From contig NZ_CP067169.1 in assembly GCF_028553885.1 (NCBI RefSeq), positions 1,445,501-1,509,500 of the forward strand: a stretch of 64,000 nucleotides of DNA, in the 5' to 3' direction. Shown here one piece after another: positions 8,692-16,494 of the stretch; position 1 is the stretch's first letter; the number at the start of each line of letters is the position of its first letter. Both the position numbers and the translations under genes were made by a program. The notes beneath the pieces are model-generated. The model ran no database searches and was not told the origin of the DNA. It was given only the letters and a program-made list of their open reading frames with translations. Source of the DNA: Paracoccus aestuarii (GTDB lineage: Bacteria; Pseudomonadota; Alphaproteobacteria; Rhodobacterales; Rhodobacteraceae).

Positions 8692-10497
8692 ATGGCACGC
8701 GCACCCCTTTTGCAACTCTCCGACATCTCGCTGACCTATGGCGGCGATCCCGTCTTCGACGGCCTGTCCCTCAACGTCCAGCAGGGCGACCGCGTCGCGC
8801 TGGTGGGGCGCAACGGGTCGGGCAAGTCTACCCTGATGAAGGTCATGGGCGGCCTGGTCGAACCCGACCGGGGCGACGTGGTCCTGTCGGCGGGCGTATC
8901 GACCGGCTACATGGAGCAGGACCCGGATCTGTCCGGCTTCGCCACCTTGGGCGAATTCGCCCGCGACGGGCTGGAGCCGGGCGAGGATTACCTGGTCGAC
9001 ATGGCCGCCGAGGGGCTGAAATTCGACCCCGACCGCCCCGTGGACACCGCATCGGGCGGCGAGCGTCGCCGCGCCGCCCTGGCCCGCCTGCTGGCCCGCG
9101 CGCCCGAGCTGATGCTGCTGGACGAGCCGACCAACCATCTGGACATCCAGGCGATCGGCTGGCTGGAGGAGCATCTGTCCCAGACCCGCGCGGGCTTTGT
9201 GCTGATCAGCCATGACCGCGCCTTTCTGCGCCGCCTGACCAAGGCGACGCTGTGGATCGACCGCAGCCAGGTCCGCCGCCAGGAACGCGGCTTCGAGGGT
9301 TTCGAGGATTGGCGCGAGGCCACCTGGGCCGCCGAGGACGATGCCCGCCACAAGCTGGACCGCAAGATCAAGGCCGAGGCCCGATGGGCGGTCGAGGGCA
9401 TCAGCGCCCGCCGCAAGCGCAACCAGGGCCGTGTTCGCGCGCTGGCCGCGCTGCGGGCCGAACGCAGCAGCCAGATCCGCCGTCAGGGCACCGCCGCGAT
9501 GGCCTTCGACAGCGGCCCGACCAGCGGCAAGAAGGTGGTCGAGGCCACCGGGATTTCCAAGGCCTTCGGCGACAAGGTCATCCTGCGGCCCTTCGACCTG
9601 CGCATCCAGCGCGGCGACCGCATCGCATTCGTCGGCCCCAATGGCGCGGGCAAGACCACGCTGATCAAGATGCTGACCGGCGAGATCGCGCCCGACCAAG
9701 GCACCGTCACCTTGGGCACCAATCTGGAGGTCGCGGTCTTCGACCAGGCCCGCGCCGCGCTGAACCCCGACCAGACGCTGTGGGAATCGCTGACCGGCGA
9801 TCCGGAGATGCGGGTGTCGGGCCGCGCCGATCAGGTGATGGTGCGGGGCACGCCCAAGCATGTCGTGGCCTATCTGAAGGATTTCCTCTTTGATGACGGT
9901 CAGGCCCGCGCGCCGGTGCGCAGCCTGTCGGGCGGCGAAAAGGCGCGTCTGCTGCTGGCGCGGCTGATGGCGCGGCCCTCGAACCTGCTGGTGATGGACG
10001 AACCGACCAACGATCTGGACGTCGAGACGCTGGACCTGCTGCAGGATCTGCTGGGCGAATATGACGGCACGGTGCTGCTGGTCAGCCACGACCGCGACTT
10101 CATCGACCGCGTGGCCGACACGACCGTGGCGATGGAGGGCGATGGCCGCGCCACCGTCTATGCCGGCGGCTGGAGCGATTATCAGGCCCAACGCGGCGAG
10201 ACCCCGCCCGAGGAGCCGGTGGCCGCGGCGAAATCCGCGCCCGTGGCCGACAAGCCGAAGCCCGCGCGCGACGGGCTGAGCTTCACCGAACGCCACCGGC
10301 TGGAGGCGTTGCCCGGCATCATCGCCAAGCTGGAGGCCGAGATCGCCAAGCTGTCGGAATTCATGTCCGACCCGGACCTGTTCACCACCGCCCCCGCCAA
10401 GTTCGAAAAGGCCAGCCTGGCCTTGTCGGAACGCCAAGCGGCGCTGGCCGATGCCGAGGAGGAATGGCTGGCCTTGGAGGAACGCGCCGCGTCCTGA
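8692..10497 (+). CDS. uup: ABC-F family ATPase, Uup type
   Basis: ABC-F proteins are soluble tandem ATPases that act on ribosomes or, for Uup, also affect precise excision and branched DNA. The 601-residue protein has two nucleotide-binding domains. The first has Walker A GRNGSGKST (about residues 39-47), signature SGGERRRAALARLL and Walker B LMLLDEPTNHLD. The second has GPNGAGKTT, LSGGEKARLLLARL and LLVMDEPTNDLD. A linker lies between them, and the C-terminal 70 residues form the coiled-coil ABC-F C-terminal domain that distinguishes Uup. There are no membrane segments. The 3' end meets the convergent peptidase gene with a four-base gap. Confidence 0.9.
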   Translation: MARAPLLQLSDISLTYGGDPVFDGLSLNVQQGDRVALVGRNGSGKSTLMKVMGGLVEPDRGDVVLSAGVSTGYMEQDPDLSGFATLGEFARDGLEPGEDYLVDMAAEGLKFDPDRPVDTASGGERRRAALARLLARAPELMLLDEPTNHLDIQAIGWLEEHLSQTRAGFVLISHDRAFLRRLTKATLWIDRSQVRRQERGFEGFEDWREATWAAEDDARHKLDRKIKAEARWAVEGISARRKRNQGRVRALAALRAERSSQIRRQGTAAMAFDSGPTSGKKVVEATGISKAFGDKVILRPFDLRIQRGDRIAFVGPNGAGKTTLIKMLTGEIAPDQGTVTLGTNLEVAVFDQARAALNPDQTLWESLTGDPEMRVSGRADQVMVRGTPKHVVAYLKDFLFDDGQARAPVRSLSGGEKARLLLARLMARPSNLLVMDEPTNDLDVETLDLLQDLLGEYDGTVLLVSHDRDFIDRVADTTVAMEGDGRATVYAGGWSDYQAQRGETPPEEPVAAAKSAPVADKPKPARDGLSFTERHRLEALPGIIAKLEAEIAKLSEFMSDPDLFTTAPAKFEKASLALSERQAALADAEEEWLALEERAAS

Positions 10498-10501
10498 CGC
10501 C

Positions 10502-11479
10502 TCAGGCGCCGCGGGCGCGGTGGTTCTTCAGCCAGCCATGGGCAAAGGCGATCTTGTCGCGCACCGGCATGGTCAGCACGAAGGGATAGAGGTCGGAATT
10601 GTCCAGCGCGCGGTTGATGTCATTGACCGCGATGGTGATCTCGGCCGCGATGGACAGCAGGCGATGGGGGTCGTCCTCGGCATAGGCGTGGTAATCCGGC
10701 GGCACGCCCGGCATCGCCAGATGGGTGCTGCAGAAGCTGTCGGTCACGTCGGTCAAGTGCAGCAGATGGGCGACCGTCTCGGCCCAGTCCTCATGCGGAT
10801 GGGCGGTGGCGTATCCGGTGATGTAATCCTCGCCCGGATCGCGGGGGTTTTCGTAATGGCGCTGCAGGGCCTGGCCGTAATCGGCGCGCTCATCCCCGAA
10901 GGTGGCGCGGAAGGCGGTCAGGAAATCGGGCGCCACGGCCAGCCGGTCGAACAGGAAATGCGCCAGCTCGTGACGGAAATGGCCGACCATGGATCGGTAC
11001 TGCTCGCCCAGCTTCAGCTGGCGCTTCAGGCGGATCAGCTCGTCGGCCTCGGTGACGTTGATGGTGATCTCGCCATGGGCATGGCCCATCGTGATCTGCT
11101 GGGTGCGCGACCCGTTGCCGGTATCCTCGGAGAGCATCAGAAAGCGGGGGCGGCGGCCGGGATCGGCCTCGGTGAACCAGCCCCATTTGGCCAGGTTCGC
11201 CAGGACCCACCGCTTGGCGCGTTCGGCGCTGGCCAGCAGGCGCTCGTTCTCGCCCACATGCAGGATGGGGACGACCTCGGACATGGCGCAGGACCGGCAG
11301 AGCCGCCCCGCGGCGGGCGCGGTCCAGTTGCAAAAGATGCTGTCGCGGTTCAGGCAGCGGGGGGCGTCCGCGACCATCTCCATCCGTTCGGGGTCATAGA
11401 CCAGCGCCTCGCCGCAGTTGCAGATCAGATTGTGGAAATAGGCACGCGTCCCGCAATGGGGGCATGAAAAGCGTTGCAT
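10502..11479 (-). CDS. Putative zinc-binding metallopeptidase with N-terminal zinc ribbon
   Basis: The 325-residue protein belongs to a family annotated only as putative zinc-binding metallopeptidase. The N-terminus is a zinc ribbon with C6, C9, C20 and C22, followed by another cysteine cluster (C42, C50, C61, C64). A HELAH motif at residues 170-174 gives the classic HExxH zinc protease site, and an H-P-H-E-D-W-A-E stretch downstream could supply the third ligand. I chose the ATG at 11479, because it directly precedes the first zinc-ribbon cysteines and the upstream frame has no recognisable sequence. No signal peptide is seen, so it is probably cytosolic. Substrate unknown. It is divergent from rplU. 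Confidence 0.85.
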   Translation of the reverse strand: MQRFSCPHCGTRAYFHNLICNCGEALVYDPERMEMVADAPRCLNRDSIFCNWTAPAAGRLCRSCAMSEVVPILHVGENERLLASAERAKRWVLANLAKWGWFTEADPGRRPRFLMLSEDTGNGSRTQQITMGHAHGEITINVTEADELIRLKRQLKLGEQYRSMVGHFRHELAHFLFDRLAVAPDFLTAFRATFGDERADYGQALQRHYENPRDPGEDYITGYATAHPHEDWAETVAHLLHLTDVTDSFCSTHLAMPGVPPDYHAYAEDDPHRLLSIAAEITIAVNDINRALDNSDLYPFVLTMPVRDKIAFAHGWLKNHRARGA

Positions 11480-11562
11480 GGGGGCGACCGGTCCTGTCCT
11501 TGGGCCATGATCAAGCCGCGCCGGACCGGGGCGGTTCCCCAAGATCGGGCGATTGTGCGGGG

Positions 11563-11591
11563 TTGACTTTGGCCCGCCGATGGGCCAGATG
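11563..11591 (+). promoter_or_regulatory. Possible rplU-rpmA promoter
   Basis: TTGACT at 11563-11568 is followed after 17 bases by CAGATG (11586-11591). This would give an untranslated leader of about 155 bases before rplU. The leader holds a small hairpin (CACCC, six bases, GGGTG) near 11642-11657, which may take part in control of ribosomal protein synthesis. The -10 match is poor. The rest of the 274-base gap between the peptidase gene and rplU shows no gene. Confidence 0.35.
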
Positions 11592-11753
11592 ACGCGCACC
11601 GGCAGGGCATCCGCCCTTGGCCGGCGATTTTTATTCATGACACCCTTTGACGGGTGCGCTGTCCGAAGGCGGGGTCCACCCCGGAAATCTCGGCCCCGGC
11701 GATCTTTGCCCGGGGGTCGAAGCCGAAGGACGCGGTTGACGAAGGAAGAGACG

Positions 11754-12167
11754 ATGTTCGCGGTTCTGAAAACTGGCGGCAAGCAGTACAAGGTGCAGGC
11801 AGGCGACGTCCTGCGCGTCGAAAAGCTGAATGCCGCGGCTGGCGAGACTGTCCAGTTCAACGACGTGCTGATGGTTGGCGGCACCCTGGGCGCCCCCCTG
11901 GTCGCGGGCGCCTGCGTGCAGGCCGAGGTGATCGACCAGATCAAGGCCGACAAGGTCATCACCTATGTCAAGCGCCGCCGCAAGCACAGCTCGCAGCGGA
12001 CCCGCGGTCACCGCCAGCAGCTGACGCTGCTGCGCGTCACCGACGTGCTGGAGACCGGCGCGGACAAGACCGGCGTCAAGGCCGCCACCGGCGCCCGCAC
12101 CAAGGTCGAGGCGACCGAAGCCCCGGCCAAAGCCACGAAACCGGCCAAAGACGCCGCTGAAGCCTAA
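11754..12167 (+). CDS. rplU: 50S ribosomal protein L21
   Basis: Structural protein of the large ribosomal subunit. The N-terminal KTGGKQYKV and the [15 protein letters not shown] stretch are diagnostic for L21. The ATG at 11754 follows a good ribosome site (GAAGGAAGAG). At 137 residues it is about 30 longer than E. coli L21, because of an alanine/lysine/threonine-rich tail; similar tails occur in related alphaproteobacteria. rpmA follows after 12 bases, the usual L21-L27 operon. Confidence 0.97.
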   Translation: MFAVLKTGGKQYKVQAGDVLRVEKLNAAAGETVQFNDVLMVGGTLGAPLVAGACVQAEVIDQIKADKVITYVKRRRKHSSQRTRGHRQQLTLLRVTDVLETGADKTGVKAATGARTKVEATEAPAKATKPAKDAAEA

Positions 12168-12179
12168 GGAGAACGACCC

Positions 12180-12452
12180 ATGGCACATAAGAAAGCAGGC
12201 GGTTCCTCCCGCAACGGTCGCGACAGCGCCGGCCGCCGTCTCGGCGTCAAGCTGTTCGGCGGCCAGGCCGCCATCGCGGGCAACATCATCGTGCGTCAGC
12301 GCGGCACCACCTGGTGGCCGGGCACCAATGTCGGCATGGGCAAGGATCACACCCTGTTCGCGCTGACCGACGGTCACGTGACCTTCAAGAAGGGTCTGAA
12401 GGGTCGCACCTTCATTTCGGTGATCCCCGCCACGCTGGAAGCGGCCGAGTAA
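12180..12452 (+). CDS. rpmA: 50S ribosomal protein L27
   Basis: L27 lies near the peptidyl transferase centre and helps tRNA binding. The 90-residue protein starts [16 protein letters not shown], the conserved flexible arm, and continues with the beta-barrel including [10 protein letters not shown]. It lies 12 bases behind rplU with its own ribosome site (AAGGAGAACGACCC). There is no N-terminal extension of the type that needs cleavage in Firmicutes. Confidence 0.97.
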   Translation: MAHKKAGGSSRNGRDSAGRRLGVKLFGGQAAIAGNIIVRQRGTTWWPGTNVGMGKDHTLFALTDGHVTFKKGLKGRTFISVIPATLEAAE

Positions 12453-12478
12453 CCACAGCGTAATGTTTCGCTGCTAAG

Positions 12479-12504
12479 GGGGGATCGGCGAGAGCCGGTC
12501 CCCC
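12479..12504 (+). terminator. Hairpin after rpmA, possible terminator
   Basis: An 11-base-pair stem (GGGGGATCGGC and its partner, one G-U pair) closes a four-base GAGA loop 26 bases after the rpmA stop. No run of T follows, so it may act as a partial terminator or an mRNA-stabilising end between rpmA and the GNAT gene. Confidence 0.4.
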
Positions 12505-12550
12505 AAGCCGTTTGATCGTCATATTTTGCAAGGTTTCCTGGGGAGGAAGC

Positions 12551-13144
12551 ATGGTGATGTCTGCACCGATGAGGGAGGGTAGTCGTTTGGACGACCTGGA
12601 CGCCGCCGCGGCAGGGGCGCTGTCCCAGCCTGTCATTCGCACCGACCGTTTCACGCTGAGGCCGCTGCGGCGGTCCGATGCCGGGATGATCGCCCATTAC
12701 ACCGCCGATCGACGCGTGGCCGAGGGCACGCGCGCCATCCCGCATCCGCTGCCGCCGGGCGCATCGGACAGCTTCGTCGCGCGGGCCTTGGCCGCCGACC
12801 GGGCCGAGGATGTCTGGGCCATCGACGGCAGCGACCACAAACTGGCCGAGCTGCTGGGCGTCGTCTCGCTGACCCGGATGGAGGATGCGCGATCCGAGCT
12901 GGGCTTCTGGATCGGTGCGGGGTTCTGGAACACGGGCTTTGCGACCGAGGCGGTGGCGGCGCTGGTCGCGGCCAATCCGCATGGCTCGCGCACGCTTTTC
13001 GCCGAGGCCTTCCAGGACAATCCGGGTTCCGCCCGGGTGCTGACCAATTGCGGCTTCGTCTATCTGGGCGATGCGGAAAGCTGGTCGGTCGCGCGGGGCG
13101 CGCGCGTGCCCACCTGGACCTATCTGCGGCGCATGGCGGGCTGA
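12551..13144 (+). CDS. GNAT family N-acetyltransferase (RimJ/RimL-like)
   Basis: The 197-residue protein begins with a short lead, then has [11 protein letters not shown], the typical opening of RimJ/RimL-type acetyltransferases, and [19 protein letters not shown], the acetyl-CoA binding region (motif A variant), followed by [13 protein letters not shown]. It would use acetyl-CoA to modify an amino group of an unknown target. The ATG at 12551 follows GGGAGGAAGC. A GNAT gene behind rplU-rpmA is common in the Rhodobacteraceae, usually followed by obgE; here obgE is missing. Confidence 0.88.
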   Translation: MVMSAPMREGSRLDDLDAAAAGALSQPVIRTDRFTLRPLRRSDAGMIAHYTADRRVAEGTRAIPHPLPPGASDSFVARALAADRAEDVWAIDGSDHKLAELLGVVSLTRMEDARSELGFWIGAGFWNTGFATEAVAALVAANPHGSRTLFAEAFQDNPGSARVLTNCGFVYLGDAESWSVARGARVPTWTYLRRMAG

Positions 13145-13208
13145 GAAAACCGCCCCGGACGGGATGCGCGCCATTGCATTGCACGATGCGCATCCTAGAT
13201 CATGTCTC

Positions 13209-14222
13209 ATGACACAGCCTCTTCCCTATTCGCTTCTCGATCTGTCCCCGGTCCCCGAGGGCAGCACCGCAGCTGACGCCATCCGCAACACGATCGAACT
13301 GGCCCGCCATGCCGAGGGCTGGGGCTATCGCCGCTTCTGGCTGGCCGAACATCACAACATGCCGGGCATCGCCAGCGCGGCGACGGCGGTGCTGATCGGG
13401 CTGGTCGCGCAGGCGACCCGTACGATCCGTGTGGGCGCGGGGGGCATCATGCTGCCCAACCACGCGCCCCTGACCGTGGCCGAAGCCTTCGGAACCTTGG
13501 CCACCGCCTTTCCCGACCGCATCGATCTGGGGTTGGGCCGCGCGCCCGGCGGCGACGGCGCGGTGATCCGCGCGCTGCGGCGCGATCCCATGGCCGACAG
13601 CTTTCCCCAGGACGTGGTCGAGCTGCTGGATTACCTGGGTCCCGAACGCCCCGGGGCGCCTGTGCGCGCCCTGCCGGGCGAGGGCACGAACGTCCCCGTC
13701 TGGATCCTGGGCAGCAGCCTCTATGGCGCGCAGCTGGCGGCGCATCTGGGCCTGCCCTATGCCTTTGCCAGCCATTTCGCGCCCGACCATCTGGAACAGG
13801 CGCTGCAGATCTATCGCGAGCGGTTCCGGCCGTCGCCTTGGGGCGACAGGCCCTATGCCGTCATGGCCGCGAATGTCTTTGCCGCCGACGATCCGGGGCA
13901 GGCGGCCTATCTGCGCACGACCATGCAGCTGGCCTTCGCGCGGCTGCGGACGGGCCAGCCGGGCAAGCTGCCCCGCCCGGTCGCCGATATCGATGCCGAG
14001 ATCGGCGCGGCCACCCGCCGCGCCGTCGATCAGGCCCTGCGCATCACCGCGACGGGCGACCGCGCGCAGGTCCAGGATCAGCTGGCCGCGCTGGTCGATC
14101 GCCACCGCCCCGACGAGGTCATCCTGACCGGCCAGATCCACGACCGCACCGCGCGCCTGCGCAGCTTCGAGATCGCGGCCGAGGCGGCGGCCGGGCTGAC
14201 CGCCCTGCCGGCCGCGGCCTGA
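13209..14222 (+). CDS. LLM-class flavin-dependent oxidoreductase (luciferase-like)
   Basis: A 337-residue luciferase-like monooxygenase of the MsnO8 type, a TIM barrel using reduced FMN. Family marks are the N-terminal [12 protein letters not shown], the [10 protein letters not shown] motif (about residues 43-53), [15 protein letters not shown] and the [11 protein letters not shown] segment. Members with this signature often lack a known substrate. The ATG at 13209 was chosen because it directly precedes the family start; the frame upstream lies in the preceding gene. It converges with the chemoreceptor gene (four bases between stops). Confidence 0.88.
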   Translation: MTQPLPYSLLDLSPVPEGSTAADAIRNTIELARHAEGWGYRRFWLAEHHNMPGIASAATAVLIGLVAQATRTIRVGAGGIMLPNHAPLTVAEAFGTLATAFPDRIDLGLGRAPGGDGAVIRALRRDPMADSFPQDVVELLDYLGPERPGAPVRALPGEGTNVPVWILGSSLYGAQLAAHLGLPYAFASHFAPDHLEQALQIYRERFRPSPWGDRPYAVMAANVFAADDPGQAAYLRTTMQLAFARLRTGQPGKLPRPVADIDAEIGAATRRAVDQALRITATGDRAQVQDQLAALVDRHRPDEVILTGQIHDRTARLRSFEIAAEAAAGLTALPAAA

Positions 14223-14225
14223 CGA

Positions 14226-15680
14226 TCAGCCGGTCAGCCGCATCGCCGCGGGCGCGTCCTGGGCGGTGCGGAAGCTGCTGACCAGGCGCGTCAGCTCCTT
14301 GGCCTCGGTGTTCAGCAGGCTGCTGGTGGCGTTCGCCTCCTCGACCATGGCGGCGTTCTGCTGGGTGACATCGTCCAGATAGCGCACCGCGCTGTTGATC
14401 TCGGAGATGCTGAGCGACTGGCGCTGCGCGGTGGCCGACATCTCGGTCACGATGGTCTCGATCTCGTCAAAGACCTTCAGGATGTCGGTCAGCGCCTGAT
14501 GGGTGGCACCGACCAGCGACACGCCATGGGTCGTCTGTTCGACGCTGCGGTCGATCAGCGTCTGGATGGTGCGCACCGCATCGGCGGAGCGTTGCGCCAA
14601 GGCGCGCACCTCGGCCGCCACGACGGCGAAACCGCGCCCGGCCTCGCCCGCGCGGGCGGCCTCGACCCCGGCATTCAGGGCCAGCAGGTTCGTCTGGAAG
14701 GCGATCTCGCTGATCACGCCGATGATCTGACCCATCTCGCCCGCGCTGGATGAGACATCGGCCATCGCCGTGCGCGTCTGTTCCATGATCTCGCTGCCGC
14801 GGCTGGCGACCTGTCGGGCGCGGGTGGTCATCTCCTCGGCTTGGCGGCTGCGGGTGGCGGAATCGCGCACCGCTTCGGTCATCTCGTTCAGCGCGGCCGA
14901 GGTCTGTTCCAGGCTGGCCGCCTGCTGTTCGGTGCGCCGCGCCAGGTCGTCCGAGGCGGCTGCGATCTCGCCCGTGCCGGTGCCGATCTGATGGGCGGCG
15001 TCGCGGACCGAGGTCATGATGCCGCCGAGCCGTTCGATCGTGTCGTTGAAATGCGTCCGCGCCGACAGATCGGGGTCCAGCTGGGCGGTCAGATCGCCCT
15101 CGGCCAGCCGGCCCATGGCGTCGGCCAAGGCCTCGAAGGCGCGCTGCTGCGCCGCCTCGGAGGCGCGACGGCGCCCGTCCACCTGGTCCAGATAGGTCGA
15201 GATCGACAGGTCCACATCCAGCAGCGCGGCGCGCATCACCGCCGAGATGTCCTCGGCCAGCCTCATCCGGCCGGCCGCGGTCAGCGTCCTGCGTTCCGTC
15301 AGCAGGTCGCGGATCACCTGGTCCAGCACCAGCCCATATCCGCCGATATACCAGCGCGGCTCCAGCCCGATGCGGGCATGGACGGCGCCGATCCGGGTCA
15401 CGGCATCGGCGTAATCCGACCCGTATTCGCCCGAGGCGATGCGGTCCCAGTGCCGCGCCTGGCTGGACCGGGCGCGGTCCGTATGCGCCTTGTCCGAGAA
15501 GTGGCGGCGCAGGATGGGGGTCGCCGCGACCTTGGTATAGAAGGCCTCCAGCGCCTTGGCGACGCTGACCTGGATCTGGGGCGAGATCGCCCTGATCCGG
15601 GCCTGATCGGCACCGTCGAGGCCCAGGAATTCCAGCCGGGCCTGAAGGTCGGTTACAGTATTCACATCGGAAATGGCCAC
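14226..15680 (-). CDS. Globin-coupled methyl-accepting chemotaxis protein (HemAT-like)
   Basis: A soluble chemoreceptor with a protoglobin sensor at about residues 10-165, a short HAMP-like segment ([11 protein letters not shown]) and a C-terminal signalling domain whose hairpin tip reads [20 protein letters not shown]. The proximal heme histidine sits in [12 protein letters not shown] (residue 101 from this start). No membrane helices are present, so it would sense oxygen or a related gas in the cytoplasm and act on CheA. I chose the GTG at 15680, which follows AAAGGA by seven bases; an ATG at 15704 and a GTG at 15710 are in frame but have weak ribosome sites. No che genes are nearby. Confidence 0.9.
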   Translation of the reverse strand: MAISDVNTVTDLQARLEFLGLDGADQARIRAISPQIQVSVAKALEAFYTKVAATPILRRHFSDKAHTDRARSSQARHWDRIASGEYGSDYADAVTRIGAVHARIGLEPRWYIGGYGLVLDQVIRDLLTERRTLTAAGRMRLAEDISAVMRAALLDVDLSISTYLDQVDGRRRASEAAQQRAFEALADAMGRLAEGDLTAQLDPDLSARTHFNDTIERLGGIMTSVRDAAHQIGTGTGEIAAASDDLARRTEQQAASLEQTSAALNEMTEAVRDSATRSRQAEEMTTRARQVASRGSEIMEQTRTAMADVSSSAGEMGQIIGVISEIAFQTNLLALNAGVEAARAGEAGRGFAVVAAEVRALAQRSADAVRTIQTLIDRSVEQTTHGVSLVGATHQALTDILKVFDEIETIVTEMSATAQRQSLSISEINSAVRYLDDVTQQNAAMVEEANATSSLLNTEAKELTRLVSSFRTAQDAPAAMRLTG

Positions 15681-15774
15681 GCGGCGATCCTTTCGCAAAA
15701 GCATGGCCACAGTCTTACCCGACGGCAGTTAAGGAACGTTGAATCCTAAACCATCCGGTGCGTCAAAATTTCAA

Positions 15775-16085
15775 GGGGGATAAGATGCAGGATTCTGTTG
15801 CCAGGCTCCTGCGGGCCCCGCCTTACGCTGCTAGGCGCAAGGGCTTAGGTTTCGATCTTGCGGACTGCTTACGCAGCCAGCGCGACCGGAGCACGGTTGT
15901 CGTTGGCAACTGTACAATTTGCACCGATAACGGTGGTCGCTCACCGGGACAAAGCATAACCCCTTTAGACGTTCGTCGATCCTGTTTCGGCCCCATTATC
16001 CCCCAACGAAGGTGATCTGGTGGAGCCGCCGGGTACCGCCCCCGGGTCCGATCCGCTTATTACGAGCGCGTTTATGTCCATAGTC
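15775..16085 (-). ncRNA. ssrA: Circularly permuted two-piece tmRNA
   Basis: On the minus strand the acceptor piece comes first. It has a T-arm (CCGGG, loop GGCGGTA, CCCGG), then CGGCTCC, discriminator A (16021) and encoded CCA at 16020-16018. A 23-base spacer (16017-15995) follows, and then the coding piece starts at 15994 with GGGGCCG, which pairs with CGGCTCC to rebuild the acceptor stem, followed by AAACAGGATCGACGAACG. The tag frame at 15907-15869 encodes ANDNRAPVALAA and a stop. Loop bases differ from the usual TTCGA T-loop. This permuted order is known in alphaproteobacteria; the pieces are separated by processing. tmRNA with SmpB rescues stalled ribosomes. The outer ends are approximate. 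The gene fills the otherwise empty gap between the chemoreceptor and the PepSY gene. Confidence 0.93.
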
Positions 16086-16100
16086 CGGATCGCTCCGGAC
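16083..16100 (-). promoter_or_regulatory. Leader hairpin at the 5' end of the tmRNA precursor
   Basis: GTCCGGA, a GCGA tetraloop and TCCGGAC form a perfect seven-base-pair hairpin just upstream of the acceptor piece on the minus strand. From its place directly after the predicted transcription start it is probably a processed leader or a mark for precursor maturation. Confidence 0.4.
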
Positions 16101-16106
16101 AGATCA

Positions 16107-16135
16107 GATATAGGCCGGGCCCGGGCGCTTCGCAA
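16107..16135 (-). promoter_or_regulatory. Predicted ssrA promoter (TTGCGA-N17-TATATC)
   Basis: On the minus strand TTGCGA (16135-16130) is followed after exactly 17 bases by TATATC (16112-16107). Transcription would start near 16100, directly before the leader hairpin and the tmRNA acceptor piece. This is among the best -10 matches in the window. Confidence 0.6.
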
Positions 16136-16198
16136 GGGTGGAACCGGGCCCGGTGCGCCCGGGTTGGCCCGGACCGAATGCACAGAAAGGACGATCCG

Positions 16199-16459
16199 AT
16201 GATCCTGCGCCCGCTGGCCATCCTGGCCCTGACCGCCGCACCCCTTGCGGCCGCCGCGCAATCGACGCCGCCCGCCGATGCGATGCCGCTGTCCCAGATC
16301 CTGGCCGGGCTGGAAAACGACCCGGCCACCGATCTGGGCCATTTCGACGAGGTCGAATGGGACAGCGACGGCTATTGGGAGGTGGAATATTACACCTCGG
16401 ACAATCGCGAGGTGAAGATGCGGATCGACCCGGTCTCGGGCCAGCCGATCACGCGATAA
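16199..16459 (+). CDS. Small periplasmic PepSY-domain protein
   Basis: An 86-residue protein with a signal peptide (hydrophobic L-A-I-L-A-L-T-A-A-P-L-A-A-A-A, cleaved before QSTPP). It is followed by a single PepSY-like unit: an alpha helix (L-S-Q-I-L-A-G-L), then W-D-S-D-G-Y-W-E-V-E-Y-Y and a C-terminal D-P-V-S-G-Q-P. Such stand-alone PepSY proteins are exported and thought to modulate proteases or bind ligands; no specific role is known. The ATG at 16199 follows AAAGGA. It faces ask on the other strand. Confidence 0.82.
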   Translation: MILRPLAILALTAAPLAAAAQSTPPADAMPLSQILAGLENDPATDLGHFDEVEWDSDGYWEVEYYTSDNREVKMRIDPVSGQPITR

Positions 16460-16463
16460 GGCG

Positions 16464-16489
16464 AACGGGGGCCGTGGGGCCGCCGTTTT
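16464..16489 (+). terminator. Terminator after the PepSY gene
   Basis: AACGG-G-GGCC pairs with GGCC-G-CCGTT (one 1x1 mismatch, four-base loop) and the hairpin runs into TTTTC. It lies five bases after the stop at 16459 and just before the end of the convergent aspartate kinase gene. Confidence 0.55.
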
Positions 16490-16494
16490 CCGTC

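Noticed and set aside
8563..10437. A 624-residue open frame antisense to uup
   Set aside because: Shadow of uup; no motifs, low-complexity composition.
15758..16202. Small plus-strand frames in the gap before the PepSY gene
   Set aside because: They lie on the opposite strand of the tmRNA gene, which explains the whole conserved sequence.
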